Positions 44,497 through 54,031 are shown, numbered from the stretch's first letter. The stretch: DNA of 64,000 bases from Paracoccus sp. SMMA_5_TC (GCF_009696685.2 NZ_CP102355.1:2281501-2345500), one strand, 5' to 3'. Notes: generated from the letters alone by a model not told the origin. Numbers and translations: made by a program.

Positions 44497-44607
44497 GATT
44501 CGCGAATCGGCGAATCGGGGTCGGCGGTCGAAGGGTTCTAGCCCGAATCGCAGGCGATTCAAAGCCTGCTCCAAGCCGGGAACCCCGTGATTCGGCAGGG
44601 CTGATTC
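44497..44607. promoter_or_regulatory. Cluster of seven GANTC sites upstream of rpoD
   Basis: GATTC or GAATC occurs at 44497, 44504, 44512, 44545, 44556, 44589 and 44603 (first base of each). Several are arranged as inverted pairs, for example GATTCGCGAATC at 44497-44508. Hairpins are therefore possible in the dnaG-rpoD transcript, and CcrM methylation is possible on the DNA. The gap is otherwise non-coding. Confidence 0.55.
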
Positions 44608-44638
44608 GCCCCCGAGGATGACGCAAGCCCCGTGCCGG

Positions 44639-46570
44639 TCATCGACGAGGCTTGCGCCAGATTTCGTTGCGCAGCGCCGCCTCGAGGATGGCGCGATGCG
44701 CTTCGCTGTCCTCGCCCAGATCCGACAGATCGGCCAGCGAGGGGTGGTCTGCGCGTTGCCGGGCCTTGGCCGACTGCGCCATGCGCCAGGTCAGCCCTTC
44801 ATCGGCCAAACCCTGGATTTCGGCTTCGGCCCGGGCGATTTCCTCACGGGCGGCGCGGCGCGCCTCGATCCGGTCGAGGGCATTGGTCAGAATTTCGGCG
44901 GCAGCGTCACCGTCCTGCGGACGCAGGATCGCCGGAGCGGTCTTGACATGGGGCTCGGCCATGATGCTTTCAAGGGCGCGCTGTCCGGCCTGCGATTGAC
45001 CGCCCGACAGCAGATCGTGAACCAGAGCGGCCCGGTCCGCATCCTGCGGCGCCAGCCGTTCAAGGCGGGATTCAACATTGGCGATCAGCGAGGGATGCGT
45101 GGCGCATATGGCCAACACCATCGCCTCGATCAGCAGTTCGGCGTCGGTTTCATCGGCATCCGGCGAGGAAAGCCGCGAGGCGCGTGTCGGCGCGGCCGGC
45201 GCAGCCAAAGGTGCATGACGCAGATCCCGCGGCCAGGACGTGCGCGGCGTTCCGGCGCCGCGCGCCCCTGACGCGCCACGGCGGCTTGCGCCAAACAATT
45301 CCCATTTCAACTGCCGCAAAGTGGCAAAGTAATGGTCTCGGGTATCCTTGTCGGGAATGCGGGCCACTGCCTCGGCCAGGGCCCTGTCCAGCGCCGCGCG
45401 CCGCTCGGGGCTGTCAAAGACCTTGCCCTCGGTCTCGCGCCGCCACAGCAGATCGACCAGCGGCCTTGCCTGATCGAGCACCGCCTGCATTGCGCCAGAG
45501 CCCTTGGCACGGATCAGATCGTCGGGGTCCATGCCCTGCGGCAGAAACGCGAAACGCAATGCCTGCCCCGGCCCGGTCAGCGGCAGTGCCAGGTCGATCA
45601 GCCGCATGGCGGCGCGCAGCCCGGCACTGTCGCCATCCAGCGCGATCACCGGCTCGGGCGAGACGCGCCACATCAGCCGCAGCTGTTCCTCGGTGATCGC
45701 GGTGCCCAGCGGTGCGACGGCGCCGTCGAAACCGGCGCGAACCAGGGCGATCACATCCATATAGCCTTCGGCCACGACCAGCGGCCGGCCCTTGGCCACG
45801 GCAGCGCGGGCGGGGCCGATGTTGTAAAGGTTCCGTCCCTTGTCGAACAGGGCGGTTTCGGGGCTGTTGAGATATTTCGCCCGCGCGTTCGGGTCGAGCG
45901 AACGCCCGCCGAAGGCGATGCAGCGCCCGCGGCCGTCGCGGATGGGAAAGATGATACGGCCACGAAAGCGGTCGAAGGGCGCGCCGCCACCATCGGGGCG
46001 CGCGGCAAGGCCGGCATCGACGATCAGCGCCTCGGCCACGCCCTTGCTGCGCAGCGCATTGAACAGGCCCTGGCGCTGGTCGGGGGCAAAGCCGATACCG
46101 AACTGTTCGCAGGCCGCCGCATCCAGGCCGCGGCGTTGCAGATAGGCGCGCGCGTCCTCGGCCGGGGCCATGCCCAGCTGCATGCGGAACCAGCGCTGGG
46201 CCAGCTCCATCACCTCGACCAGTTCGTTGCGGCGGTCGCTACGCTGGACCTGACGGGGGTCGCGTTCGGGCATGGGCAGGCCGGCCTCGGCCGCAAGCAG
46301 TTCGACCGCCTCGATGAACCCCATGCCCTCGGCCTCGCGCAGAAAGGTTAGCGCATCGCCCTTGGCGTGGCAGCCGAAGCAGTAATAGAATCCCTTCTGA
46401 TCATCGACATGGAACGAGGCGGTTTTCTCGCCATGAAACGGACACGGCGCCCACCAGTCGCCCTTGGCCTGGTTGGAACGCCGCAGATCCCAGACCACCT
46501 TTTTCCCGATGATGCGCGACAAGGGCACCCGGGCGCGGATCTCGTCAAGGAATTGGGGCGGCAGGCTCAT
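44639..46570 (-). CDS. dnaG: DNA primase
   Basis: Synthesises RNA primers for replication. The protein has 643 residues. The N-terminal CHC2 zinc finger is WAPCPFHGEKTASFHV...YYCFGCHAKGD. The RNA polymerase core has TOPRIM motifs VVAEGYMDVIALVRAG and ALDGDSAGLRAAMRL. The C-terminal DnaB-binding region begins near residue 450 after a Ser/Gly/Ala linker. It is upstream of rpoD in the classic macromolecular-synthesis order, without rpsU in the window. The TetR gene lies upstream on the same strand. Confidence 0.97.
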   Translation of the reverse strand: MSLPPQFLDEIRARVPLSRIIGKKVVWDLRRSNQAKGDWWAPCPFHGEKTASFHVDDQKGFYYCFGCHAKGDALTFLREAEGMGFIEAVELLAAEAGLPMPERDPRQVQRSDRRNELVEVMELAQRWFRMQLGMAPAEDARAYLQRRGLDAAACEQFGIGFAPDQRQGLFNALRSKGVAEALIVDAGLAARPDGGGAPFDRFRGRIIFPIRDGRGRCIAFGGRSLDPNARAKYLNSPETALFDKGRNLYNIGPARAAVAKGRPLVVAEGYMDVIALVRAGFDGAVAPLGTAITEEQLRLMWRVSPEPVIALDGDSAGLRAAMRLIDLALPLTGPGQALRFAFLPQGMDPDDLIRAKGSGAMQAVLDQARPLVDLLWRRETEGKVFDSPERRAALDRALAEAVARIPDKDTRDHYFATLRQLKWELFGASRRGASGARGAGTPRTSWPRDLRHAPLAAPAAPTRASRLSSPDADETDAELLIEAMVLAICATHPSLIANVESRLERLAPQDADRAALVHDLLSGGQSQAGQRALESIMAEPHVKTAPAILRPQDGDAAAEILTNALDRIEARRAAREEIARAEAEIQGLADEGLTWRMAQSAKARQRADHPSLADLSDLGEDSEAHRAILEAALRNEIWRKPRR

Positions 46571-46611
46571 GCCGTCTTATATCGGATCGACATGGCGGGT
46601 TGCAAAGGGGT

Positions 46612-47196
46612 TCACGCGCCGACCGCGCCGCGCACCAGATCCCAATAGACGGCCAGCACGCGGTCCTGATCCAGGCGGCCGCCTTCGCGATACCAGTTCG
46701 TCACCCCGGTCAGCATTGCAATCAGCGCCATGGTGGCCAGCCGTGTGTCCGGCACCGACATGCTTCCTTCGGCCTCGCCGGCGATCAGGATGGCTTCCAG
46801 TGCGTCCTCGTAGCGGCGGCGCAGTGCGGCAATGCGACTGCGGTTTTCGGGCGTCAGGTTGCGCAGTTCCATATAGGACAGGAACACCGATTCGGGGCGT
46901 TCCAGGCTGTTGCGAATGTGAAAGCGCAGGAACCGCTCCAGTCGCTCCAGCGCCGGGCGCGACGGATCGTCCACCCAGGCGGCCAGCAACTCTTCCATAT
47001 GACCATGCAGCAGATCGGCCAGCAGTGCCTGCTTGTCGGGGGTATAGGCGTAAAGCGCGCCGACCTGCACCCCGACCTCGGCCGCGATCTGGCGCATGGA
47101 CACCGCGGCATAGCCATGGCGGGCAAACAGCCGCCGCGCCGCCTCGCGGACAAGCGGTCCGGTGATTTCTGCCCTTGATCCCTGTTTGCGTGCCAT
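46612..47196 (-). CDS. TetR family transcriptional regulator
   Basis: Repressor-type protein of 194 residues. The N-terminal helix-turn-helix is AARRLFARHGYAAVSMRQIA followed by AEVGVQVGALYAYTPDKQAL. The C-terminal ligand domain resembles the TetR_C_7/11 group that senses small molecules. It diverges from the lipoprotein-lldD pair, whose expression or its own it may control. Lactate-responsive control of lldD is a possibility but is not shown. ATG 47196 is preferred to a longer frame from 47238. Confidence 0.85.
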   Translation of the reverse strand: MARKQGSRAEITGPLVREAARRLFARHGYAAVSMRQIAAEVGVQVGALYAYTPDKQALLADLLHGHMEELLAAWVDDPSRPALERLERFLRFHIRNSLERPESVFLSYMELRNLTPENRSRIAALRRRYEDALEAILIAGEAEGSMSVPDTRLATMALIAMLTGVTNWYREGGRLDQDRVLAVYWDLVRGAVGA

Positions 47197-47296
47197 ACCG
47201 TCGTTTAGGTCTGACACTCGGCAAAGAAAAGACCGCATCTTGCCCCTGCCCCCGACGCCGCCCTATGGTTCGCGCAACGATCGTCCGGGGAATGGA

Positions 47297-47647
47297 ATGC
47301 GACAGCCATTGATTGCAGCATCGCTGGCCTTGCTGGGGCTGAGCGCCTGCGGCGACGACAGCGGCGATTATCCGGCGCTGCTGCCGACCGAACAGATGCT
47401 GGCCGAACCGGCCCTGCCTGCTCATGCCGCGGATGCCGCGCGGCAGGACAACCTGGCGACAGCCTTGCAGGCACGCGCAGGGGCGCTGTCCGGGCGCGCG
47501 CCTGCCCCAGTGATCGATCAGGCCGCGCTGGCGCGACGCGCACAGGCGCTGCGCGACCGCGCCGCGGCACTGGCACGCCAGCCGCTGGACAGCGCGGCAA
47601 CCGCCTGTCCCGACGATGCGCCAGAATGCACCGCCACGACCCGATAG
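47297..47647 (+). CDS. Small lipoprotein
   Basis: Protein of 116 residues with a lipoprotein signal peptide (MRQPLIAASLALLGLSAC; lipobox LSAC, lipidated Cys at residue 18). The mature part is Ala/Arg-rich with a predicted helix (AALARRAQALRDRAAALARQ) and two Cys in its tail (ACPDDAPEC). Function unknown. It ends 9 nt before lldD and is probably co-transcribed with it. Confidence 0.7.
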   Translation: MRQPLIAASLALLGLSACGDDSGDYPALLPTEQMLAEPALPAHAADAARQDNLATALQARAGALSGRAPAPVIDQAALARRAQALRDRAAALARQPLDSAATACPDDAPECTATTR

Positions 47648-47656
47648 GATTGTTCC

Positions 47657-48829
47657 ATGCCCGTGATTACCTGCATCGACGATCTCAAGCGCATCTACCG
47701 CCGGCGGGTGCCGCGCATGTTCTACGATTACGCCGAAAGCGGCAGCTATACCGAGACCACCTTTCGCCAGAACAGCGACGATTTCAGGCGCATTGCCCTG
47801 CGTCAGCGCGTGGCGGTCGACATGTCCGACCGCAATACGGCCAGCACCATGATCGGACAGCCGGTCAGCATGCCGGTCGGCCTGGCGCCTGTTGGTCTGA
47901 CAGGCATGCAATCTGCGGATGGCGAGATCAAGGCCGCACGCGCCGCGCGGGATTTCGGCGTGCCCTTCACGCTTTCCACTATGTCGATCTGTTCGATCGA
48001 GGATGTGGCGCAGGCTACCGGCCATCCGTTCTGGTTCCAGCTCTACGTCATGCGCGACCAGGAGTTTCTTGAGGCGATCATCGAACGCGCCCGGCAGGCG
48101 CAATGTTCGGCCCTGGTGCTGACGCTGGACCTGCAGATCCTGGGACAGCGGCACAAGGATCTCAAGAACGGCCTGTCCGCCCCGCCCAAGCTGACCCTGC
48201 CCGTGCTGATGGACCTGGCGACGAAATGGCGCTGGGGGATCGAGATGCTGCAGACCCGCCGCCGCTTTTTCGGCAATATCGTCGGCCACGCCAAGGGCGT
48301 CGGCGACACCTCGTCGCTGGCCAGCTGGACCGCCGAGCAGTTCGATCCGCAACTCGATTGGGACAAGATCGCGCGCATCCGCGACCTTTGGGGCGGCAAG
48401 CTGATCCTGAAAGGCATCAACGACCCCGAGGACGCGCGCATGGCGGCGGGCTTTGGCGCCGATGCGATCGTCGTCAGCAATCACGGCGGCCGGCAACTGG
48501 ACGGCGCCGTCAGCTCGATCCGGATGCTGCCGCATATCGTAAAGGCGGTTGGCGATCAGGTGGAAATCCACCTCGACAGCGGCATCCGCTCGGGACAGGA
48601 CGTGCTGAAGGCCCTGGCGCTGGGGGCGCATGCCACCTATATCGGCCGCGCCTTCATCTATGGGCTGGGGGCCATGGGCCAGGCTGGAGTCACCACGGCG
48701 CTGGATATCATCCGTCGCGAACTGGACGTGACCATGGCGCTGTGCGGCGAACGCGATGTGCGCAACCTGGGCCGACACAATCTGCTGCTGCCGAAAGATT
48801 TCCTGAACCCCTGGGCCGATCCGGCCTGA
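47657..48829 (+). CDS. lldD: L-lactate dehydrogenase (FMN-dependent, quinone-linked)
   Basis: Oxidises L-lactate to pyruvate and feeds electrons to the respiratory chain from the inner membrane face. The protein has 390 residues. The FMN alpha-hydroxyacid fold shows APVGLTGMQSADGEIKAARA, FTLSTMSICSIEDVA, QLYVMRDQEFLEAIIERAR and the catalytic SNHGGRQLDGAVSSI. ATG 47657 is preceded by AGGAT. It faces the acyltransferase gene, with a 9-nt gap. Confidence 0.95.
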   Translation: MPVITCIDDLKRIYRRRVPRMFYDYAESGSYTETTFRQNSDDFRRIALRQRVAVDMSDRNTASTMIGQPVSMPVGLAPVGLTGMQSADGEIKAARAARDFGVPFTLSTMSICSIEDVAQATGHPFWFQLYVMRDQEFLEAIIERARQAQCSALVLTLDLQILGQRHKDLKNGLSAPPKLTLPVLMDLATKWRWGIEMLQTRRRFFGNIVGHAKGVGDTSSLASWTAEQFDPQLDWDKIARIRDLWGGKLILKGINDPEDARMAAGFGADAIVVSNHGGRQLDGAVSSIRMLPHIVKAVGDQVEIHLDSGIRSGQDVLKALALGAHATYIGRAFIYGLGAMGQAGVTTALDIIRRELDVTMALCGERDVRNLGRHNLLLPKDFLNPWADPA

Positions 48830-48838
48830 GCACCTGCC

Positions 48839-49900
48839 TCACGGCCGCGCGTGGTCCCGCCGCCCAGAGGGATGGCGCGGTTTGCCAAAGCCGGGAATGG
48901 GGAAGCGCTGCAGGATCAGGGCGACCAGCGTCGGTAAACCGACGGCAAATAGCATCTGTTCCCCCAGGTTTCTGTAACCCATCTGGGTGGCCAGCCACAA
49001 TCCGATCACATGCATGAAGTAGATCGAGGCGGAAATGGGATCCAGACGCATGGGTGGCGCGGGCATGCGCGTGCCCAGGGTGGCAATGAACAATGCCGGG
49101 GCGGCAACATACGAACTCAGCGGAATATCCAGCATCACCTGCAAACCCCAGCGAGCCTGAACCAGCCAGGATTCCACCATCAACAGCCCCAGACCGACGA
49201 CTGTTGCCAGCAGCACCAGCGGTCGGGCCGGCAATGCCTCCATCCCACAGCGGGCGACACGGCGGCCAATGACATAGCCGATTGCCAGAAACGGAAAGCA
49301 CATGAACAGCCCGTTTGAAAACTTGTGCACCCCAACCTTGGCGATCCCGGAAAGCGAGACATATTGCAGCACCACCCCGATGATCGCGCAGACCGCCGCC
49401 ACCGCCATCATCAGCCGGTATTGTGCCAGTGGCGCCACGCGCTGGCCGATCTCGCGCAGGATCAGCACGAAGGCGCCGGCCGCCAGGATTCCGGCCATGA
49501 ACCAGAGGTGAAAATACCCCCAGACCAGGGTCTTGACCAAGGACAGCGGCCCATGCACCTCGTTGCTCCAGAACGGCAGATAGACGGCCATCCAGAACAG
49601 ATACAACACCGCCACGCGCTTCAGCCATTTCAGCCCCTTGCCACGGGCCACCGCGGAATAGAGGAAATATCCGGCAGTAATGCAGAACGTCGGCACCATC
49701 ACCCGCATCAGCCCGTTGCCGATCATGAACAGCTGCGGTGTCATGTGGGTCTGCAGCCAGTAGGTGTGGCCGAAGGCAACCGCGATTGCCAGGCCGAGTT
49801 TGAGATAGTCCAAGGAATGAATGCGGTGCAACCTGTGTCCCCGCCGGTTCGGAAATGTGTTGGTATGGTGCCTCTTGATCGTGCCATTTCGGTCCGTCAT
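48839..49900 (-). CDS. Acyltransferase family 3 membrane protein
   Basis: Integral membrane protein of 353 residues with about ten hydrophobic helices, of the OafA/WecH-type acyltransferase-3 family that O-acetylates envelope sugars. The N-terminus has RIHSLDYLKLGLAIAVAFGH (the catalytic-type His of this family) and FCITAGYFLYS. The C-terminus is short and basic. It stands alone with no other polysaccharide gene nearby. ATG 49900 is chosen; ATG 49927 in frame is an alternative. The start region is close to the divergent rplY promoter. Confidence 0.82.
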   Translation of the reverse strand: MTDRNGTIKRHHTNTFPNRRGHRLHRIHSLDYLKLGLAIAVAFGHTYWLQTHMTPQLFMIGNGLMRVMVPTFCITAGYFLYSAVARGKGLKWLKRVAVLYLFWMAVYLPFWSNEVHGPLSLVKTLVWGYFHLWFMAGILAAGAFVLILREIGQRVAPLAQYRLMMAVAAVCAIIGVVLQYVSLSGIAKVGVHKFSNGLFMCFPFLAIGYVIGRRVARCGMEALPARPLVLLATVVGLGLLMVESWLVQARWGLQVMLDIPLSSYVAAPALFIATLGTRMPAPPMRLDPISASIYFMHVIGLWLATQMGYRNLGEQMLFAVGLPTLVALILQRFPIPGFGKPRHPSGRRDHARP

Positions 49901-49915
49901 GCAAGCTTTTTCTGC

Positions 49916-49944
49916 TTCACATTTCATTTGCGTCGCGTTATAGG
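49916..49944 (+). promoter_or_regulatory. Candidate promoter of rplY
   Basis: TTCACA (49916-49921), 17-nt spacer, TATAGG (49939-49944), about 62 nt upstream of the rplY start. The -35 has five of six consensus bases and the -10 has four. Confidence 0.4.
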
Positions 49945-50005
49945 CCCGGCCTTGGCCATGCACCCTTGGAGGATGGCCGCCAACGCTTAACAAAGGATTA
50001 CCGAC

Positions 50006-50617
50006 ATGGCCAAAGAGATCCCGGATCTGGTGGCCGAGGCACGCGCGGGGACAGGCAAGGGGGCCGCCCGCCAAGCTCGCCGCGAAGGCAAGGTGCCCGG
50101 CATCGTCTATGGCGACGGCAAGGAACCGCAGCCGATCGCCCTGGACTTCAACTATCTGCTGACCAAGCTGCGCGCCGGCCGCTTCATGTCCACCCTGTGG
50201 AACCTGAAGGTCGAAGGTCAGGATGACGTCCGCGTCGTCTGCCGCGGCGTGCAGCGCGATGTGGTCAAGGATCTTCCGACCCATATCGACTTCATGCGCC
50301 TGCACCGCAACACCCGCGTCAACCTGTTCATCCACGTGAACTTCGAAAACCACGAAGCTTCGCCGGGGCTGAAGCGTGGCGGCACGCTGGTCGTCGTGCG
50401 TCCCGAGGTTGAACTGGTCGTGACGGCGTCGGACATCCCCGATCACATCACCGTCGACCTGACGGGCAAGCAGATCGGCGACACGATCCACATCAACGAT
50501 GTCGAGCTGCCCAAGGGCGTCAAGCCGACCATTGATCGCAACTTCGTCATCGCCAACATCGCGGCGCCTTCGGGCCTGCGGTCCGAGGAAAACGAGGAAG
50601 CCGCGGCCGAGGCCTGA
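50006..50617 (+). CDS. rplY: 50S ribosomal protein bL25 (CTC/long form)
   Basis: Binds 5S rRNA. The protein has 203 residues, the long form with a C-terminal TL5 beta domain. It starts [20 protein letters not shown], a conserved RNA-binding segment, followed by [17 protein letters not shown]. The tail is acidic ([10 protein letters not shown]). ATG 50006 has AAAGGA 7 nt upstream. It is usually followed by pth in alphaproteobacteria, but here trmFO follows behind a terminator. Confidence 0.97.
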   Translation: MAKEIPDLVAEARAGTGKGAARQARREGKVPGIVYGDGKEPQPIALDFNYLLTKLRAGRFMSTLWNLKVEGQDDVRVVCRGVQRDVVKDLPTHIDFMRLHRNTRVNLFIHVNFENHEASPGLKRGGTLVVVRPEVELVVTASDIPDHITVDLTGKQIGDTIHINDVELPKGVKPTIDRNFVIANIAAPSGLRSEENEEAAAEA

Positions 50618-50640
50618 TCGCCACGTCCCGATCCAGTCGC

Positions 50641-50671
50641 GGGCGGCATCCCTTGCGGATGCCGCCCTTTT
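50641..50671 (+). terminator. Rho-independent terminator of rplY
   Basis: Perfect 11-bp stem GGGCGGCATCC (50641-50651) / GGATGCCGCCC (50657-50667), loop CTTGC, then TTTT. Confidence 0.92.
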
Positions 50672-50729
50672 GCTTGTGATGCGCTGCGCGCCTTGTTAAC
50701 AGGCCCGCCGTAGTGAAAAAGGGGAAGCC

Positions 50730-52070
50730 ATGGAACCGATCCATGTCATCGGCGCCGGTCTGGCCGGGTCCGAGGCCGCCTGGCAGATTTCGCGTTTGGG
50801 GGTGCCGGTTGTCCTGCACGAGATGCGGCCACAGGTCGGAACCTTTGCCCATCGCACCGGCGATTGCGCAGAAATGGTCTGCTCGAACAGCTTTCGGTCG
50901 GATGACGACCGCATGAACGCGGTCGGGCAGCTGCATTGGGAAATGCGGGCCGCAGGCGGGTTGATCATGGCCATGGCCGAACAGCATCGACTGCCGGCCG
51001 GAGGGGCGCTGGCGGTCGATCGCGAGGCATTTTCGGCCGCTGTTACCCGGGCCCTGCATGAGCAGCCCCTGATCAGCTTTGCCCCCGGGGAAATCACCGA
51101 ACTGCCGCAGGACGGCCGCTGGATCATCGCAACTGGTCCGCTGACATCGCCGGCGCTGGGACAATCGATCCTGGCAGCGACTGGCGAAGGCGCATTGGCC
51201 TTTTTCGACGCCATCGCGCCGATCGTTCACGCCGACACCATCGACATGTCCATCTGCTGGCGTCAAAGTCGCTACGACAAGGGCGAAACCGAGGCCGAAC
51301 GCACCGCCTATATCAACTGCCCCCTGACGCGCCAGGAGTATGAAGATTTCATAGACGCCCTGCTGGCTGCCGAGAAAACCGAATTTCACGAAGGCGAAAC
51401 CGCGGGTTATTTCGACGGCTGCCTGCCCATCGAAGTTATGGCCGAACGCGGCCGCGAAACCCTGCGCCATGGGCCGATGAAGCCCGTCGGGCTGACCAAC
51501 GCCCATAAGCCCAGCGAAAAACCCCATGCGGTCGTGCAGCTGCGCCGAGATAATGCGCTGGGCACGCTTTATAATATGGTCGGCTTTCAGACAAAGATGA
51601 AATATGGCGCGCAAGTCGATGTTTTCAGACGCATTCCTGGGCTGCAAAACGCCAGCTTTGCACGTCTGGGCGGAATTCACCGCAATACATTCCTGAATTC
51701 CCCCAGGTTGATCGACAATCGCTTGCGTCTGCGCGATCGCCCGAACTTGCGCTTTGCCGGTCAGATAACCGGGGTCGAAGGCTATGTCGAATCTGCGGCC
51801 ATGGGGTTGTTGGCGGGCCGTATGGCCGCAGCCGAAGCGCTGGGCCGCGATCTGCCGCCACCGCCCGCCACGACATCCATGGGGGCGCTGGTCAACCACA
51901 TCACCGGCGGGGCTGATGCGCGCAGCTTCCAGCCCATGAATGTGAACTTTGGCCTGTTCCCGCCGCTGGATGCAGGCAGCACCGGGCGCAAGGGGCGCAA
52001 GGATCGCTATCCCGCTTACACTGATCGGGCGAAAAAAGATTTTTCCCAATGGCTTGCGGGTCAGATATAA
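50730..52070 (+). CDS. trmFO: Folate-dependent tRNA (uracil-54-C5)-methyltransferase
   Basis: FAD- and methylenetetrahydrofolate-dependent enzyme forming m5U54 in the T-loop. The protein has 446 residues. The N-terminal FAD motif is [17 protein letters not shown], and family segments include [35 protein letters not shown] text at about residue 200 and [11 protein letters not shown] near the C-terminus. The start has AAGGGGAAG upstream. Its 3' end overlaps gluQ-RS by 22 nt, so the two tRNA-modifying enzymes are translationally linked. Confidence 0.96.
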   Translation: MEPIHVIGAGLAGSEAAWQISRLGVPVVLHEMRPQVGTFAHRTGDCAEMVCSNSFRSDDDRMNAVGQLHWEMRAAGGLIMAMAEQHRLPAGGALAVDREAFSAAVTRALHEQPLISFAPGEITELPQDGRWIIATGPLTSPALGQSILAATGEGALAFFDAIAPIVHADTIDMSICWRQSRYDKGETEAERTAYINCPLTRQEYEDFIDALLAAEKTEFHEGETAGYFDGCLPIEVMAERGRETLRHGPMKPVGLTNAHKPSEKPHAVVQLRRDNALGTLYNMVGFQTKMKYGAQVDVFRRIPGLQNASFARLGGIHRNTFLNSPRLIDNRLRLRDRPNLRFAGQITGVEGYVESAAMGLLAGRMAAAEALGRDLPPPPATTSMGALVNHITGGADARSFQPMNVNFGLFPPLDAGSTGRKGRKDRYPAYTDRAKKDFSQWLAGQI

Positions 52071-52909
52071 CGCGCACGCGCTTTGCACCATCGCCCACCG
52101 GCCCGCTGCATCTGGGCCATGCCTTTGCAGCCTTGACGGCCGCGCAACTGGCCAGCCCGGGCCAGTTCCTGCTGCGGATCGAGGATATCGACCAGAGCAG
52201 ATGCCGCGCGATCTATGAAAACATGATCGATGAGGATCTGCACTGGCTGGGCCTTGAATGGCCGCAACCGGTCATGAGGCAGTCGGAACGCCTGGAGGTT
52301 TACAGGGCGGCCCTGGACCGCCTGACACAACTGGGACTGCTATATCCTTGTCGCTGTCGCCGCGCCGATATCCGGCAAGCGTTGTCAGCCCCGCAAGAGG
52401 GTGCGACCCCCAACCTTGGCCCCGATGGACCGGTCTATCCTGGCACGTGTCGTGGCCGCAGCATGCGCGATGCCGCAGCAGGTGACGCGCTGCGGTTGGA
52501 TGTGGGTAGGGCCTTTGCTCACCTGGGCTGCGAGGGGCTTGGTTTTGTCGATCAGATCGTCGGGCCGGGGTATCATTCCCTGTCTGCCGCAGAATTCAGG
52601 GCGCGGATCGGCGATGTGGTGCTGGCGCGGCGCGGCATGGGGACCAGCTATCATCTGTCGGTAGTGATCGACGATGCCGAGCAGGGCATCACATTGGTGA
52701 CGCGCGGCGAAGATCTTTTTGAATCTACATGGATACATGTTCTTCTTCAGAAACTTCTTGGCTTTCCTCAGCCAAGCTATCACCATCATCGCCTGATCCG
52801 CGACGCACAGGGCAAAAGGCTGGCCAAGCGCGACGACGCCCGCGCGCTGCGCCTGCTGCGCGACGAAGGCATCACCCCCGACCAGATCCGCCAGCAACTA
52901 GGGTTCTAG
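52049..52909 (+). CDS. gluQ: Glutamyl-Q tRNA(Asp) synthetase
   Basis: GluRS paralogue that glutamylates queuosine at position 34 of tRNA(Asp). The protein has 286 residues, lacking the anticodon-binding half. It starts with [20 protein letters not shown] (HLGH as HIGH). The zinc site is PCRCRRADI...YPGTCRGR, and the KMSKS-like loop is [12 protein letters not shown]. It is clearly distinct from the full-length gltX at 1692. The 3' end overlaps convergent hisI by 12 nt. Confidence 0.95.
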   Translation: MACGSDITRTRFAPSPTGPLHLGHAFAALTAAQLASPGQFLLRIEDIDQSRCRAIYENMIDEDLHWLGLEWPQPVMRQSERLEVYRAALDRLTQLGLLYPCRCRRADIRQALSAPQEGATPNLGPDGPVYPGTCRGRSMRDAAAGDALRLDVGRAFAHLGCEGLGFVDQIVGPGYHSLSAAEFRARIGDVVLARRGMGTSYHLSVVIDDAEQGITLVTRGEDLFESTWIHVLLQKLLGFPQPSYHHHRLIRDAQGKRLAKRDDARALRLLRDEGITPDQIRQQLGF

Positions 52910-53257
52910 CGGCTGCATGATCTCGACCTCGGCATCGTCACGCAGCGCCGAATAGAAGCAGCTTCGCCGGTTGGTGTGGCAGGCCGGGCCGATCTGCTCG
53001 ACCAGCAGCAACAGGCAGTCGCGGTCGCAATCAATGCGGAGTTCGACCAGCTTCTGGACATGCCCCGATGTTTCGCCCTTGGCCCAGAACGCCTGCCGCG
53101 AGCGCGACCAGTAGGTGACCTGACCGCTGTCCAGCGTTCGGCGCAGGGATTGCGCGTTCATCCAGGCCATCATCAGCACCTCACCGCTGCGATGATCCTG
53201 GGCGATGGCGGGAATCAGCCCGTTGGCATCGTATTTCAGGCTGGCGAGGTCGAACAT
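52898..53257 (-). CDS. hisI: Phosphoribosyl-AMP cyclohydrolase
   Basis: Third step of histidine synthesis, a stand-alone enzyme (no HisE fusion). The protein has 119 residues. Conserved segments are [36 protein letters not shown] and the metal-binding [21 protein letters not shown] use ATG 53257, preceded by AGGA 6 nt upstream; a longer frame adds 8 residues. No other his gene is nearby. It diverges from the NifU-like gene. Confidence 0.96.
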   Translation of the reverse strand: MFDLASLKYDANGLIPAIAQDHRSGEVLMMAWMNAQSLRRTLDSGQVTYWSRSRQAFWAKGETSGHVQKLVELRIDCDRDCLLLLVEQIGPACHTNRRSCFYSALRDDAEVEIMQPLEP

Positions 53258-53317
53258 CGGCTTTCCTTTCGGCATGACCATGCCTATCTAGATGCGGTGG
53301 CAGAAAGGGAAAAGTCC

Positions 53318-53755
53318 ATGTCCGACAGCGACCTGATGCAGCTTTATTCGCGCCGCATCCTGGCCTTGGCGGCGGACATTCCTCACCTGGGCACATTGCC
53401 TGCGCCGACAGGCAGCGCGCATCGGCGTTCGCCGCAATGCGGATCCTCGGTCACGGCGCATGTGGTGATGCAAGACGGCCGTATCGCCGAATTCGCGCAA
53501 GAGGTCCGGGCCTGTGCCCTGGGTCAGGCATCGGCCGGGGTGGCGGGTCGCGTGGCCATCGGCCGCAGCCGCGAGGAAATCGGCGCCGCGCGCGACGCGC
53601 TGGAACGGATGCTGAAGCAGGACGGCCCTGCCCCCGAACCGCCCTTTGACGCGCTGGAGGCCCTGTTGCCGGCGCGCGACTTTCCCAACCGCCATGCCTC
53701 GATCCTGCTGGCCTGGGACGCGATTCTGGGTGCGATCGACGCATCGCCCGCCTGA
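53318..53755 (+). CDS. NifU/IscU-like iron-sulfur cluster scaffold protein
   Basis: Protein of 145 residues resembling the NifU N-terminal domain. It has one conserved cysteine in RSPQCGSSVTAHV and a second in VRACALGQASAGVAGR, the IscU-like ligand positions; the third classic cysteine is not obvious. It is the short form common in Rhodobacterales. ATG 53318 is preceded by AAAGGGA. It probably assists Fe-S assembly with SUF proteins such as SufE at 60914. Confidence 0.85.
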   Translation: MSDSDLMQLYSRRILALAADIPHLGTLPAPTGSAHRRSPQCGSSVTAHVVMQDGRIAEFAQEVRACALGQASAGVAGRVAIGRSREEIGAARDALERMLKQDGPAPEPPFDALEALLPARDFPNRHASILLAWDAILGAIDASPA

Positions 53756-53773
53756 AACCGCCTTATTCCCCCC

Positions 53774-53799
53774 AAAAAAAGCCGGCCCATGGGGCCGGC
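53774..53799 (-). terminator. Terminator of the 31-aa membrane protein gene
   Basis: Minus-strand stem GCCGGCCC / GGGCCGGC (53799-53792 with 53788-53781) followed by seven T (53780-53774). The T run is on the minus strand only, so it ends transcription arriving from the small gene, 75 nt after its stop. Confidence 0.85.
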
Positions 53800-53873
53800 A
53801 GTGGCGCGCGTATTCGCCGGGGGACGTCGAACCGCCCAGGCGACAGACGGTTCTGCGCGCGGGGCAGTCAGGG

Positions 53874-53969
53874 TCACGCCGCCAGGATCGACGGCAGGGA
53901 AAACAGGATGATGGCAGTGACCGAAATCGCAATCGTGCCAAGCAGATCGGACAATGTTTCGCGGTTCAT
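53874..53969 (-). CDS. 31-residue predicted single-span membrane protein
   Basis: Previously unassigned small ORF: ATG 53969 to TGA 53874. It starts MNRETLSDLLGTIAISV and continues as a hydrophobic helix ending ILFSLPSILAA. The short polar start followed by a helix of about 20 residues fits a single-pass membrane peptide. A good ribosome-binding site (GAGG, 6 nt upstream) precedes the ATG. A perfect CtrA-type box lies 63-77 nt upstream, with a GANTC site at 54013-54017. Its own hairpin terminator lies downstream. These three signals argue it is real and cell-cycle controlled. It also follows recG by 83 nt on the same strand and could be partly co-transcribed. Confidence 0.72.
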   Translation of the reverse strand: MNRETLSDLLGTIAISVTAIILFSLPSILAA

Positions 53970-54031
53970 GCGGACCTCATCAGGTTGTTTATGGTTTGTT
54001 CTCATACGGTGCGATTCGTGTAAAGAACTTT

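Noticed and set aside
46577-48778. Minus-strand open frame of 733 codons
   Set aside because: It is antisense to lldD and overlaps tetR in another frame; composition is Gln/His/Arg-rich as expected of an antisense shadow.
49988-50002. TTAA-N7-TTAC just before rplY resembles a CtrA box
   Set aside because: It coincides with the AAAGGA ribosome-binding site and lies downstream of the likely promoter, so chance is the simpler reading. It also shows that one-mismatch boxes can arise by chance here.
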